64,000 nt of DNA, from NCBI GenBank assembly GCA_900544765.1, contig UQWI01000001.1, positions 62,001 to 126,000 on the forward strand, in the 5' to 3' direction. This document shows, piece after piece, positions 24,871 to 32,789 of the stretch. The notes under the pieces are model-generated. The model was not told the origin of the DNA. It saw nothing but the letters and a program-made list of their open reading frames with translations, and made no database searches. How positions within the stretch are numbered: the first letter of the stretch is position 1; the number at the start of each line of letters is the position of its first letter. This stretch comes from an uncultured Eubacteriales bacterium (lineage in GTDB: Bacteria > Bacillota > Clostridia > Oscillospirales > Oscillospiraceae). The position numbers and the translations under genes are program-made.

Positions 24871-26621
24871 AACTTATAAAGCGTCTCCGGCGCAATGACA
24901 TACTGATGGCTCTGGCATGCAGTGTGCTTGTGCTCGGACAGATATATTTTGACCTGAAACTCCCGGATTATATGAGCAACCTCACCGTACTCATAGAAAC
25001 CCCGGGCAGCACGATGGGCGACATACTGAACACGGGCCTTGAAATGCTCGGCTGCACGCTGGCCGGCGCGGCGCTGTGTATAATCTGCGGCTATCTCACC
25101 GCGAAGGTTGCGGCGGGCTTCGCGCTGACGACGCGTGAAGCTGTGTTCAACAAGATAGCCGATTTCGGCCAATATGAGATGATGCACTTCTCCGTGCCCA
25201 GCCTGATAAACCGCACCACCAACGACATAACGCAGGTGCAAATGGTCATCGCCATGGGCCTCCAGCTGCTCATAAAGTCCCCGATAATGGCAGCATGGGC
25301 AATTATAAAGATAATAGACAAGAGCTGGGAGCTCTCCGCCATAACCGCCGGGTTCATTGTTGCTCTGCTAATGGTGATCATCGTCATCATTGTGCTCGTA
25401 CTGCCGCGCTTCAGGCGCGTTCAGAAGCTCACCGACCACATAAACCTTGTCGCAAGAGAAAACCTGACAGGCATAAACGTGGTTCACGCCTACAACGCCG
25501 AGGACTACCAGAACGCCAAGTTTGAAAAGTCAAACTCGGCCCTTATGCGCACACAGCTCTTCAACCAGCGCACCTTTGCCTTCCTGATGCCCGTTGTGAC
25601 CCTGGGCATGAACACGCTGGCCCTCGTTATATACTGGGTCGGCGCGGCCATAGTAAACGCCGTACCCGCCGAGGACATGGCCGGAAGGCTTGAGAGCTTC
25701 AGCAACATCGTAGTATTCGGCACCTACGCCACCTACGTCATAATGAGCATATTGATGCTTGTCATCATAATCATGCTCCTGCCCGCCGCCCAGGTCTCCG
25801 CCGGACGTATAAACGAGGTTCTCTCCGCCGAGTCCAGCATACTGGAGGGCGGGGTCACCGAATCCCCCGAGACCGGCACCGTGGAGTTCAAGGACGTCAG
25901 CTTCCACTACCCCGACGGCGGCGACGTGCTCGAGCACATCAGCTTCAAGGCAAACAAGGGTGAAACAGTGGCCTTCATCGGCGCGACGGGCTCCGGCAAG
26001 ACGACGCTGGTCAGCCTCATAGCGCGCTTTTACGACGCTACGGGAGGCGAAGTGCTGGTCGACGGCGTAAATGTGAGGGACTACAGCTTCGACGCGCTCT
26101 ACGACCGCGTGGGCTATGTCACGCAGAAGGCGGTGCTCTTCTCCGGCGACATAAAGGGCAACGTGCTCTTCGGCGAGAGCCGGGGCGGCCGCGAAGACTC
26201 CGACGTCAGCCATGCGCTCACCCTGGCCAAGGCCGACGAGTTTGTAAACAAGCTGTCCGACGGCCTGGCGTCTCCTGTTGCAGAGGGCGGCTCCAACTTC
26301 TCTGGCGGACAAAAGCAGAGGCTGTCCATCGCCCGCGCCCTGGCGCGGGAACCCGAAATACTGGTCTTTGACGACTCCTTCTCCGCCCTGGACTACCGCA
26401 CGGACGCCGCTCTGCGCGCCGGGCTGAAAAGTGATTTGGCCGATACGACCAAGATAATCGTCGCACAGCGCATCGGAACGATACGCAATGCGGACAAGAT
26501 AATCGTCCTGGACGACGGCAAGGCTGTCGGCATCGGCACGCATGACGAGCTCATGCGCTCCTGCCCGGTGTACCAGGAGATAGCCCGCTCGCAGCTCTCC
26601 AGTGAAGAACTGGGCGCGTAA
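24864..26621 (+). CDS. ABC exporter half-transporter with degenerate catalytic site
   Basis: A 585-residue half-transporter: six transmembrane helices (about 15-325) and a nucleotide-binding domain. Walker A is GATGSGKTT, the signature is FSGGQKQR, and Walker B reads EILVFDDSFSALD, so the catalytic glutamate is replaced by aspartate. That substitution marks the degenerate-site subunit of heterodimeric type IV exporters such as TM287/288 or BmrCD. The partner gene starts 12 bases downstream and keeps the glutamate. The likely role is export of drugs, peptides or lipids. Translation is coupled to the small helical protein upstream. Confidence 0.93.
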   Translation: MLKLIKRLRRNDILMALACSVLVLGQIYFDLKLPDYMSNLTVLIETPGSTMGDILNTGLEMLGCTLAGAALCIICGYLTAKVAAGFALTTREAVFNKIADFGQYEMMHFSVPSLINRTTNDITQVQMVIAMGLQLLIKSPIMAAWAIIKIIDKSWELSAITAGFIVALLMVIIVIIVLVLPRFRRVQKLTDHINLVARENLTGINVVHAYNAEDYQNAKFEKSNSALMRTQLFNQRTFAFLMPVVTLGMNTLALVIYWVGAAIVNAVPAEDMAGRLESFSNIVVFGTYATYVIMSILMLVIIIMLLPAAQVSAGRINEVLSAESSILEGGVTESPETGTVEFKDVSFHYPDGGDVLEHISFKANKGETVAFIGATGSGKTTLVSLIARFYDATGGEVLVDGVNVRDYSFDALYDRVGYVTQKAVLFSGDIKGNVLFGESRGGREDSDVSHALTLAKADEFVNKLSDGLASPVAEGGSNFSGGQKQRLSIARALAREPEILVFDDSFSALDYRTDAALRAGLKSDLADTTKIIVAQRIGTIRNADKIIVLDDGKAVGIGTHDELMRSCPVYQEIARSQLSSEELGA

Positions 26622-26633
26622 AGGAGAAAAGCA

Positions 26634-28406
26634 ATGAGTAAAACCAGGAAGAGACATTCCATCGCGGATGTGCTCCGCGAACTGTTCAACTATAACGGCA
26701 AGCTTATACTGCCCACAGTCGTGTCGCTGCTGTTTGCGGCGGCAGGCGCAGTCCTGACTATCATCGGCCCCAGCCTGCTAAGCGACATCACCGACATCAT
26801 ATCCGACTCGATTTTTGCCGAGATTGATTTGGCCGCAATCGGAAGGATAGGTGTAAAGCTGCTCATAATCTACCTCATCAGTGCCGTGCTGACCTATGTT
26901 GAGCATTACATCATGGCCACCGTGACGCTGGAGCTCTCCCGCGACCTCCGGCGCGATTTGTCCCGCAAGATAAACGTCGTACCCATGAGCTACTTCAACA
27001 CCGTGTCCTACGGCGACGTACTCAGCCGTGTGACTAACGACGTCAGCACGCTGCAGCAGGCCATGGCAAACAGTCTGCCCAGCATGATAAGCTCTGCCGC
27101 GCAGTTTGTCGGCTGTCTCATCATGATGTTCGTCACCGAGTGGTGCATGGCCCTCGCAGCCGTTGTGATTACCCTTGCGGGCTTCATCATCATGGGCATA
27201 GCGATGCTCCGCTCCCAGAAGTATTTCAGCGCCCGCCAGACCAACCTCAGCTCCCTGAACGGCTATGTCGAGGAGATATACTCCGGCCACAACGTTGTGC
27301 GTCTTTCCCGCGCCAACGACCAGGTTAAAAACGAGTTTGGAGCCATGAACGGCGAGCTCTACGACGCCGACTGGCACAGCCAGTTCCTCTCCGGCATCAT
27401 GCAGCCGCTGATGACCGTCATTGGCAACCTCGGCTATGTGGCCGTGTGCGTCATAGGCTCGGCCCTCGTCATGGACGGTGAGATAGGCTTCGGCGTGATT
27501 GTGGCCTTCATCATGTATGTGCGCCTCTTCACCTCCCCGCTCAGCACCCTCGCCCAGGGCATGACCCAGATGCAGACTGCGGCCGCCGCCGGAGGTCACA
27601 TTTTCAGCTTCCTGCACGCCGAAGAGCTGCCCGAGGAGCCGGGCAAGCTTGACAGGCCAAAGGAAGTGCGCGGCGAGGTCGAGTTCGAGCATGTGCGCTT
27701 CGCCTACCCCGACAGCCCCGAAAAGGTCATCATCAAGGACTTCTCGGCGCACATACAGCCGGGCCAGAAGGTGGCAATCGTCGGCCCCACCGGCGCCGGT
27801 AAGACGACGCTGGTCAACCTGCTGATGCGCTTCTACGAGATAAACAGCGGTTCAATCAAAATAGACGGCGTGGCTACGAGCGACATGAAGCGTGAAGCCG
27901 TCCACAATCTGTTCAGCATGGTTTTGCAGGATACCTGGCTGTTTGAAGGCACAGTGCGCGACAATCTTGTCTACAACAAACAGGGCGTCACGGATGAGCA
28001 GCTGGAAAACGCCTGCCGTGCCTGCGGCATCTACCATTTCATCGAGACCTTGCCCAAGGGTTTCGACACCGTGCTGGACGACTCCATCGCTATCTCCGCC
28101 GGTCAGAAACAGCTGCTGACCATTGCCCGGGCAATGATTCAGGACAACCCCATGCTCATCCTCGACGAAGCCACGAGCAGCGTCGACACACGTACCGAGC
28201 TGGTCACCCAGCGCGCCATGGACGCGCTCACCAGCCACCGCACAAGCTTTGTCATAGCCCACAGGCTCAGTACCATCAAGAACGCTGACCTCATCCTTGT
28301 GCTCCGCGACGGCGATATAATAGAACAGGGTACGCACGAAGAGCTGCTCTCCAAGGGCGGCTTCTACGCAGAGCTCTACATGAGCCAGTTCGAAAAGTCC
28401 GCCTGA
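26634..28406 (+). CDS. ABC exporter half-transporter with canonical catalytic glutamate
   Basis: A 590-residue half-transporter: six transmembrane helices (about 20-330) and a nucleotide-binding domain. Walker A is GPTGAGKTT and Walker B MLILDEATSSVD has the normal glutamate, while its signature is ISAGQKQ rather than LSGGQ. Together with the aspartate in the partner this gives one competent site (this Walker B with the partner FSGGQ) and one degenerate site, as in known heterodimeric exporters. The GGAG Shine-Dalgarno is well placed. The stop codon lies in the stem of the following terminator. Confidence 0.94.
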   Translation: MSKTRKRHSIADVLRELFNYNGKLILPTVVSLLFAAAGAVLTIIGPSLLSDITDIISDSIFAEIDLAAIGRIGVKLLIIYLISAVLTYVEHYIMATVTLELSRDLRRDLSRKINVVPMSYFNTVSYGDVLSRVTNDVSTLQQAMANSLPSMISSAAQFVGCLIMMFVTEWCMALAAVVITLAGFIIMGIAMLRSQKYFSARQTNLSSLNGYVEEIYSGHNVVRLSRANDQVKNEFGAMNGELYDADWHSQFLSGIMQPLMTVIGNLGYVAVCVIGSALVMDGEIGFGVIVAFIMYVRLFTSPLSTLAQGMTQMQTAAAAGGHIFSFLHAEELPEEPGKLDRPKEVRGEVEFEHVRFAYPDSPEKVIIKDFSAHIQPGQKVAIVGPTGAGKTTLVNLLMRFYEINSGSIKIDGVATSDMKREAVHNLFSMVLQDTWLFEGTVRDNLVYNKQGVTDEQLENACRACGIYHFIETLPKGFDTVLDDSIAISAGQKQLLTIARAMIQDNPMLILDEATSSVDTRTELVTQRAMDALTSHRTSFVIAHRLSTIKNADLILVLRDGDIIEQGTHEELLSKGGFYAELYMSQFEKSA

Positions 28407-28450
28407 CGGCAAAAGCCCGCCTTCCGTTTGGAAGGCGGGCTTTTGCCGTC
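28405..28450. terminator. Bidirectional intrinsic terminator
   Basis: A perfect 21-bp stem (28405-28425 with 28430-28450) with a GTTT loop and internal AAAAG/CTTTT runs. It lies between the convergent ABC exporter and anti-sigma-like genes and touches both stop codons. Confidence 0.92.
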
Positions 28451-29425
28451 TCAAGTGCACTCGTCAAACACCGCGTCGAATATGGCTCCGGGCATGTATG
28501 CGCAGACGCGCAGGGCGCTGCCGTCGTATTTTACGCAACCGTTTTCAAAGAGCCGGAGCGGCACGGTCGTACCGTCGGCGAGCTCAAAGCAGAGGTGGGC
28601 TTCGGCGTACTCGTAGTCGAAGATGTCGCCGTTTTCGCTCCACGCGCTCCACTCCTGCATGGGAGAGGCAAGCAACAGCGAGACAAAAGCCTCCAGGCTC
28701 TCCGTGTCCAGCTCGTGCCGCGCGTCTATATTTTCCTCCCAATCGGCGTCGAGGACGTAGTACGCTCCGACGTAGCTCTCAATGTGCAGAAGTTCCCCGA
28801 ACAGGTCCGCGCCGCTGTAGAGCGTCACGTCGCTCAGGCAGTCGTAGAACTCTATCTTCCCGTCGGGGCCGTCCATGCACAGACGGAAGTCCGTGTCATA
28901 GCCCCTGACGCTGTATACGTCGCCGCCGATGCTCGACGCACCCTCGACGTACTCGTCCGCGCCGGACCACTCGTCTATGTCGCCCGTGACAGAGCAGATA
29001 TAGCCGTCCTTAAGCGAGGGGTCGGCGTACTGCCCTGTCTGAGTATAGAGCCTGCCGCCGTGGATAAAGAAGGCGACCATGTCCGCCGCCACACCCTGCT
29101 CCGCCGAGGGGGCCTCCGGCATTGGGTCCGGCGGGATGTATACGCCCTCATACGGCGGAGCGGGTTCAAACACGCCGTTGTCCGGCGAGGCGTCGGACGA
29201 GCTCTCTGCAGGCGGATGTGTGCCGTCCTGAGCAGTATGCCCTCCCGCCGTACCCGACGGGTTCCACAGGACAAGCGCCAGCGCCGCGCAGGCGGCCAGC
29301 GCGGCAGCCGAAGCAACAACGCGTCTCTTTTTTGATTTGCGAGGAGCTTCTGTCTCTGTCCCCGCTTCTTCTATGATGTCCTCGGATACGCCGCCGAAGG
29401 CTTTGAATATGTCCCGGTTTGTCAT
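28451..29425 (-). CDS. Membrane-anchored anti-sigma-like protein
   Basis: A 324-residue protein with a short cytoplasmic N terminus (about 1-35, basic KSKKRR at 31-36 included), a single transmembrane helix (about 37-55), a low-complexity proline/serine/acidic linker (60-110), and an extracytoplasmic acidic domain that was not recognised. It starts at an ATG overlapping the stop of the sigma factor gene (ATGA at 29422-29425), the arrangement of ECF sigma/anti-sigma operons in Clostridia. It is inferred to hold the sigma factor at the membrane; no zinc-binding ZAS motif is visible, and the sensed signal is unknown. Confidence 0.75.
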   Translation of the reverse strand: MTNRDIFKAFGGVSEDIIEEAGTETEAPRKSKKRRVVASAAALAACAALALVLWNPSGTAGGHTAQDGTHPPAESSSDASPDNGVFEPAPPYEGVYIPPDPMPEAPSAEQGVAADMVAFFIHGGRLYTQTGQYADPSLKDGYICSVTGDIDEWSGADEYVEGASSIGGDVYSVRGYDTDFRLCMDGPDGKIEFYDCLSDVTLYSGADLFGELLHIESYVGAYYVLDADWEENIDARHELDTESLEAFVSLLLASPMQEWSAWSENGDIFDYEYAEAHLCFELADGTTVPLRLFENGCVKYDGSALRVCAYMPGAIFDAVFDECT

Positions 29426-29979
29426 ATTAGCTCCTCACTTTCGAGATACGCGCGCAGTTTCCTGCGCGTCCTGTGGAGCAGCGAGCGCACAGCCTGCTCG
29501 CTCATGCCGTTGCGTCGGGCTATGTCCGGCACAGCGGCGCATTCAAAACAGCGCTGCACGAATACGCGCCTCGTCCTGGCGTCCTGTGAGCGCAGGAAGC
29601 CGTCGATTGCCCCTGCCAATTCCTGAGCGTCCAAATTCTCGTCCACGCTGCCCGGCGCCGGCACGCACTCAGCCAGCTCGTCCAGTACGGCCTCCGCCTC
29701 GCCGCAGCCGCGCTTTTGCGCCGCAGAGCGCTCCAGCAAAGCCAGCGCGTGGTTTCGCGCAGCGCGCGCCAGCCAGGCTCTGAGCGAGCACGGCTCCTCG
29801 GGCGGAATCTTCGTCCACGCCGCCATATAGGCGTCGGACTCGCACTCCTCGGCGTCGCGGGCAGAGCCGGTGATGTTTGACGCCACCGTGCGCAGATACG
29901 GTCCGTACTTTTCGCGGCATTTTTCCAGTGCCTGTTCATTTCTGGCCTTAAAGAGCGCTATTATAGCTCTGTCGTCCAT
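29422..29979 (-). CDS. ECF-type sigma factor
   Basis: A 185-residue sigma-70-family protein with region 2 (about residues 8-75, YGPYLRTVASNITGSARDAEECESDAYMAAW) and region 4 (about 125-180, with the helix-turn-helix PDIARRNGMSEQAVRSLLHR). The middle linker is long and alanine-rich. The ATG at 29977-29979 (MDDRAII) is used; an earlier in-frame start is less well placed. It is co-transcribed with the membrane anti-sigma-like gene. The target regulon is unknown, but the divergent VWA gene promoter is adjacent and could be a target. Confidence 0.9.
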   Translation of the reverse strand: MDDRAIIALFKARNEQALEKCREKYGPYLRTVASNITGSARDAEECESDAYMAAWTKIPPEEPCSLRAWLARAARNHALALLERSAAQKRGCGEAEAVLDELAECVPAPGSVDENLDAQELAGAIDGFLRSQDARTRRVFVQRCFECAAVPDIARRNGMSEQAVRSLLHRTRRKLRAYLESEELI

Positions 29980-30117
29980 TCCGCCGCCCCTTTCCCTGAG
30001 GTACCTCACCTATAAAGTAAGGTTTTTCTTTGCCCTGTTGCGTCGGGCATTGTCGCTTTTACTCTCAACGGCACATTATGCTTCGGGATGCAAAATCCCA
30101 GAGGGAGGTAACACAAA

Positions 30118-31500
30118 ATGGGTGTTACGAATTCTAATAAGCTAATAAATCTCGACCGGATAGACTGCGACGGCTCCCTGCGCGTGACGCTGGCGCTGAC
30201 CGCGGCTCCGGATATTATAGCAAATCCCACCGACATCGTCCTGGTGCTTGACCGCTCCGGCAGCATGACCGGCACTCCGCTGGCCAATATGAAAACCGGC
30301 GCCAAGACCTTCATCGACATCATAGCTGAGTCCACCGACGGCACGGCCAGCGGCCAGATTGGCTTCGGCAGCCATATAGGCATCGTGAGCTTCGCAGACA
30401 CCGCAATGGATAACACGCAGCTCATCACCTCGGTGGACACTCTGAAGAACGCCGTGGACGCCCTGGCGGCCGCCGGCAACACCAACCACGCGGACGCCTT
30501 CTCCAAGGCCATCTCGCTCTTTGACCCGAGCTCCAGCAACGCGAAGGTCATAGTCATGTTCACCGACGGCAAGACCACCGCCGGCGGGCCTCCGGCCCCT
30601 GTCGCCGCTCAGGCCAGGGCCGACGGCATCATCATCTATTGCATCGGCCTCATCGGCTCCGACGGCATAGACGTCGCCACGCTCGAGGAGTGGGCCTCTT
30701 CCCCGGCTGCCACCCATGTGGCCGTCACCCCGGACGCCGAGGAGCTGGAGGACCTCTTCAGGGAGCTAGCCGAGAACATCACCAAGACCGGCGCGACCAA
30801 CATCGTCATCGACGAGAGGCTGAACCCCGACTTCGTCATCACCAGCATCGAGGCGCCCGACAAGGGCAGCGTGTCCAAAACCGGCGACCAGACTCTTCGC
30901 TGGACCATACCCGAGCTCGGCGTGAGCGCGAGCGAGAGCGCCCAGCTGGTGTTCTTCATCAGGCACACCGCCCAGACGCCCGGAACCAAGACCGTCAACG
31001 AGACTATCAGCTATTCCGACAGCGAGGGCAACGTCGTAATCTTCCCCTCTCCCACCGTCGAGGTGGACTGCGGCGTAGTTGTCAACCCCGAGGAGTGCCC
31101 CGTACCCGTGGAGTTCTCTGTAAACGGCTGCTCCGACGCCATACTGGTGGATTTGGGTGAAGTTGAACTCGAGTCGCTCTGGCGCATCATCCAGGCCGAC
31201 GTCACCGTCAAAAACGTCTGCCCCGGCAAGCGCGTGTCCCTGGCGGCCATACTCACCGAGGTGGACAGCGAGGGCATGGAGTACCAGCGCGGCATGAAGG
31301 CTTTCGCCCTGCCCGCCCATAATTTCTCCACCTGCCGGGACGTTCTTGTCCGCTGCATCAAGTTTGCGGTACCGGAGAGCCTTGCCGAAAACGGCGAGCC
31401 CGCCGGCGCCATGTGCGGCACCCGTCAGTTCAAGATGCGCTTTATCGCGCACAATATAGACACCGACTACCGCTGCTGCGAGGCGGAGGTCACCCTGTAA
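30118..31500 (+). CDS. Von Willebrand A domain protein with two C-terminal beta domains
   Basis: A 460-residue protein without signal peptide. A VWA domain (about 38-215) has a complete MIDAS: D45-x-S47-x-S49 (DRSGSM), a threonine in GNTNHAD near 122, and TD at 149-150. A beta-sandwich-like segment (about 235-330) with a DUF11-like pattern follows. A cysteine-containing C-terminal domain (about 340-460) was not recognised. MIDAS VWA domains bind protein partners through a metal ion. It starts behind GGGAGGT, divergent from the sigma factor gene, and ends at a terminator beyond which lies a small G-protein gene on the opposite strand. Function unknown. Confidence 0.85.
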   Translation: MGVTNSNKLINLDRIDCDGSLRVTLALTAAPDIIANPTDIVLVLDRSGSMTGTPLANMKTGAKTFIDIIAESTDGTASGQIGFGSHIGIVSFADTAMDNTQLITSVDTLKNAVDALAAAGNTNHADAFSKAISLFDPSSSNAKVIVMFTDGKTTAGGPPAPVAAQARADGIIIYCIGLIGSDGIDVATLEEWASSPAATHVAVTPDAEELEDLFRELAENITKTGATNIVIDERLNPDFVITSIEAPDKGSVSKTGDQTLRWTIPELGVSASESAQLVFFIRHTAQTPGTKTVNETISYSDSEGNVVIFPSPTVEVDCGVVVNPEECPVPVEFSVNGCSDAILVDLGEVELESLWRIIQADVTVKNVCPGKRVSLAAILTEVDSEGMEYQRGMKAFALPAHNFSTCRDVLVRCIKFAVPESLAENGEPAGAMCGTRQFKMRFIAHNIDTDYRCCEAEVTL

Positions 31501-31522
31501 GAAAGGATATCCCAAACCAATG

Positions 31523-31550
31523 AGGAGGCCCGCCACAAGGCGGGCCTCCT
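31523..31550. terminator. Bidirectional terminator between the VWA and G-protein genes
   Basis: A 12-bp stem (31523-31534 with 31539-31550) and an ACAA loop between convergent genes. The T-run is modest on the plus strand (CTTCACTT). Confidence 0.75.
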
Positions 31551-31559
31551 TCACTTGCG

Positions 31560-32063
31560 TCACAGACGCGAAACTATGTCCTTAAGCAGCTCCTCGAGGG
31601 CCGAGATACCGGCCGCGACCTGTCCGCCGGCCGCGTCAAGCACGGAACCGACGAACACACCGTAGCCCTCGTCCGGCATGCCTGTCTCGTAGAACATACG
31701 CCGGGTCTCAATCATGGCCAGTTCAATGAGCTCGTCATCGTAGCCGAGCAAGTCGAACTTGTTGAAGAACACGCCGTCAAACCTCATGTTCCTTCCCCGC
31801 AGCAGCTCATCGATGTCCAGCGGCCCGTCGTCTGCGCCCACGACGAGATACCACATATCCGCCTCGGCGGCACCGGAGTCAAGGTCCGAAAAGTGAGTCT
31901 CGAGCATGTCCAGCACCACGCCCTTCATGCTGATGCGGCAGCCGCCGGGTATCTCGCCTCCTGCTCCGCTCCTTGCTGCGAATTTGCCAAGCAGCTCCAG
32001 CAGGGACGTCTTGCCCACTCCCTCGGTACCCAAAATGCGGATGGTAACGCGCCTGGTTTCCAT
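31560..32063 (-). CDS. Small P-loop G-protein-like protein
   Basis: A 167-residue single-domain protein. G1 is LGTEGVGKTS (11-20) and a canonical G4 is NKFD (101-104). A normal G3 (DxxG) is not evident; the nearest is DLDSG at 60-64. It is thus a divergent Ras-like or SRPRB-like GTPase. No membrane segment is present. The ATG at 32063 is chosen because GGAG sits 8 bases upstream, whereas the ATG two codons earlier would be too close. It is convergent with the VWA gene. Guanine specificity rests on the NKxD motif; the role is unknown. Confidence 0.75.
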   Translation of the reverse strand: METRRVTIRILGTEGVGKTSLLELLGKFAARSGAGGEIPGGCRISMKGVVLDMLETHFSDLDSGAAEADMWYLVVGADDGPLDIDELLRGRNMRFDGVFFNKFDLLGYDDELIELAMIETRRMFYETGMPDEGYGVFVGSVLDAAGGQVAAGISALEELLKDIVSRL

Positions 32064-32129
32064 TTTCATCGCTCCTATACTTATATTTCGTACCCGGCGT
32101 TAGGATGCGCGGTGACCGCCGGGCCGTAT

Positions 32130-32789
32130 TTACCTGAACAGATTCATGTCCGCGTCGTAGAGCTCCACGCGTCGGAACTTGGCGAAGTCCGGCTTCAGCT
32201 CCGGCGAGAGCTGCTCAAGCGCCTTTACGAGCAGTTCCGGGTTCACAGTCGGTTCCTGCGCCGAAATGACGCAGTCGACCTTCACCCCGCCCTCAACCGG
32301 CGTACATGTGAAATCGCGCACGTTGCCGCAAAGCTCCAACACGCCCTCGCCTCGTTTTGTGCGGCGTGTAACGGGTATGCTCTCGCGGGCGAAGAAGCCG
32401 ACCAGCGGCTCCGTGACGGCCTCCGGCGGGATATTGTCGTAGTCGAAGCGACCTTCCACTCGCAGCCACTTGATGAGCGCGGCCCTGCGCTCCGGCTCGT
32501 AGCACTCCAGGAAGCGTATGCCCTCCGGCGAGGTGGCGTTCAGCTTGCCAGGAAGGGCGGCGAGGTCAACATCTCTCTTTACGCGGAAATCCATCAGCTC
32601 GCAAACGCTCTCGGCGCCGACGGAGAGCGGCAGGCAGATAGATATGAGCGCGTGCGGGTTGAAACCCTCGGAATAGCGCAGCGGGGTTTCAGCGCGCAGA
32701 AAGATGCGCTGCACCACGCGCATGAGGTCCAGATGGCTTATGTACGCGGCCTTGCCGGTCTTTTCAAATCTGAGCCTGAGCTTATCCAT
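32130..32789 (-). CDS. TIGR03936-type radical-SAM-linked protein (DUF2344)
   Basis: A 219-residue protein of the DUF2344 family (opening LRLRFEKTGKAAYISHLDLMR, residues 3-23; GFNPHALIS at about 42-50). The family nearly always occurs next to, or fused to, a B12-binding radical SAM protein (TIGR03960), as here, where the two genes overlap by 8 bases. The pair lies upstream of rne/rng or rplU in many Clostridia, hinting at RNA or ribosome modification, but the reaction is not established. No such genes are adjacent here. Confidence 0.92.
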   Translation of the reverse strand: MDKLRLRFEKTGKAAYISHLDLMRVVQRIFLRAETPLRYSEGFNPHALISICLPLSVGAESVCELMDFRVKRDVDLAALPGKLNATSPEGIRFLECYEPERRAALIKWLRVEGRFDYDNIPPEAVTEPLVGFFARESIPVTRRTKRGEGVLELCGNVRDFTCTPVEGGVKVDCVISAQEPTVNPELLVKALEQLSPELKPDFAKFRRVELYDADMNLFR

